Positions 14,322 through 15,010 of a DNA stretch of 15,010 bases are shown piece after piece. Both the position numbers and the translations under genes were made by a program. Within the stretch, counting starts at the first letter, position 1. The number at the start of each line of letters is the position of its first letter. This stretch comes from Oscillospiraceae bacterium (lineage in GTDB: Bacteria > Bacillota > Clostridia > Oscillospirales > Butyricicoccaceae): positions 1 through 15,010 of the forward strand of contig CADBTM010000147.1 in assembly GCA_902797555.1 (NCBI GenBank). Direction: 5' to 3'. Under the pieces are notes generated by a model. The model was given only the letters and a program-made list of their open reading frames with translations. It was not told where the DNA came from and did not search any database.

Positions 14322-15010
14322 ATGGAAAAACGTGGATTGAACGAGCTGAGAGAAATGTTTCTCAGCTACTTTGAGAGCAAGGGACATCTTCGTCTGCCCA
14401 GCTTTTCGCTGGTGCCGCAAAACGATGCCTCCGTGCTGCTGATCAACGCCGGCATGACCCCCATGAAGCCTTGGTTCAAGGGGGAGGAGATCCCGCCCAG
14501 AAAGCGGGTGTGCACCTGCCAGAAGTGCATCCGCACAGGCGATATCGAAAACGTGGGCAAGACCGCCCGTCACGGCACCTATTTTGAGATGCTGGGCAAT
14601 TTCTCCTTCGGCGATTATTTCAAAAAGGAAGCCATCGCCTACAGCTGGGAGTTTCTCACCAAGGTGGTCGGCATCGACGAAAACCGGCTGTACCCCTCCA
14701 TCTATGTGGACGATGACGAGGCCTTCCGTATCTGGAACGAGGAGATCGGAATCCCTGCCGACCGCATTTATCGTTTCGGCAAGGAGGACAACTTCTGGGA
14801 GCACGGCCCCGGACCCTGCGGCCCCTGCTCCGAGATCTACTATGACCGCGGCCCGAAATACGGCTGCGGCAAGCCGGACTGCACCGTCGGCTGCGATTGC
14901 GACCGCTATATTGAGGTATGGAACAATGTGTTTTCCCAGTTTGACAATGACGGAGAGGGTCATTATACGGAGCTGAAGCAGAAAAACATTGATACCGGCA
15001 TGGGCCTGGA
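14322..15010 (+). CDS. alaS: Alanyl-tRNA synthetase, N-terminal part (cut by right edge)
   Basis: The first 229 residues of a class II synthetase of about 870-880 residues are visible; the rest lies beyond the window. The enzyme charges tRNA-Ala. The start MEKRGLNELREMFLSYFESKG is typical, followed by INAGMTPMKPWFKG (41-54), CQKCIRTGDIENVGKTARHG (66-85), the motif-2 region TYFEMLGNFSFGDYFK (86-101), and FWEHGPGPCGPCSEIYYDRG (158-177). Residues 182-193 hold four cysteines, CGKPDCTVGCDC, followed by DRYIEVWNNVFSQF. AGAGG about 9 bases before the ATG serves as ribosome site. Only 24 bases separate it from the U32 stop, so no T-box leader fits directly upstream and alaS is probably read through from the preceding genes. 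Confidence 0.97.
   Translation, partial: MEKRGLNELREMFLSYFESKGHLRLPSFSLVPQNDASVLLINAGMTPMKPWFKGEEIPPRKRVCTCQKCIRTGDIENVGKTARHGTYFEMLGNFSFGDYFKKEAIAYSWEFLTKVVGIDENRLYPSIYVDDDEAFRIWNEEIGIPADRIYRFGKEDNFWEHGPGPCGPCSEIYYDRGPKYGCGKPDCTVGCDCDRYIEVWNNVFSQFDNDGEGHYTELKQKNIDTGMGL

Overview
The window looks like chromosomal housekeeping DNA from a fairly GC-rich member of the Clostridia (Firmicutes, Oscillospirales-like). The evidence is the gene set and the signals: a PepV-type dipeptidase, a WecG/TagA/CpsF glycosyltransferase, ThyX rather than ThyA, CPBP membrane proteases, MltG next to a U32 protein and alaS, strong AGGAGG-type ribosome sites, TATAAT promoters and GCCGC/GCGGC hairpin terminators. The genus cannot be fixed from what is visible. 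There are no tRNAs, rRNAs, CRISPR arrays, IS elements or phage genes, and no gene-free stretch longer than about 150 bases.

Layout. (1) Positions 1-2990, minus strand: a promoter, then glutamine-dependent NAD synthetase (nadE), then an MBOAT O-acyltransferase cut by the left edge. (2) Positions 3019-5378, plus strand: a divergently transcribed PflX-like radical SAM protein, then a PepV-type M20 dipeptidase. (3) A hairpin terminator at 5389-5419 is shared with the convergent minus-strand pair nth (endonuclease III) and an EamA/DMT transporter (7014 back to 5430). (4) Two interleaved divergent promoters at 7048-7090 serve nth leftward and a CPBP membrane protease (7122-7961) rightward; the protease gene ends in its own terminator. 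(5) From a strong promoter at 8021-8049 to the right edge, eight plus-strand genes are packed tightly: TagA-like glycosyltransferase, thyX, tmk, a GNAT acetyltransferase, a second CPBP protease, mltG, a U32 tRNA-hydroxylation-type protein and alaS (cut by the right edge). Four of the junctions overlap and the other gaps are 9-24 bases.

How the genes fit together. ThyX makes dTMP and Tmk phosphorylates it, and their genes overlap by four bases. The TagA-like enzyme, MltG and the CPBP proteins act at the cell envelope. The U32 protein and AlaS act on tRNA. NadE supplies NAD and Nth repairs oxidised bases. I see no convincing new multi-gene system. The points most worth a second look are the orphan PflX-type radical SAM protein with an extra cysteine cluster, the GNAT protein translationally coupled to thyX-tmk, the CPBP-mltG and U32-alaS pairings, the interleaved promoters, and a Trp in place of the usual Arg in the TagA-like enzyme.
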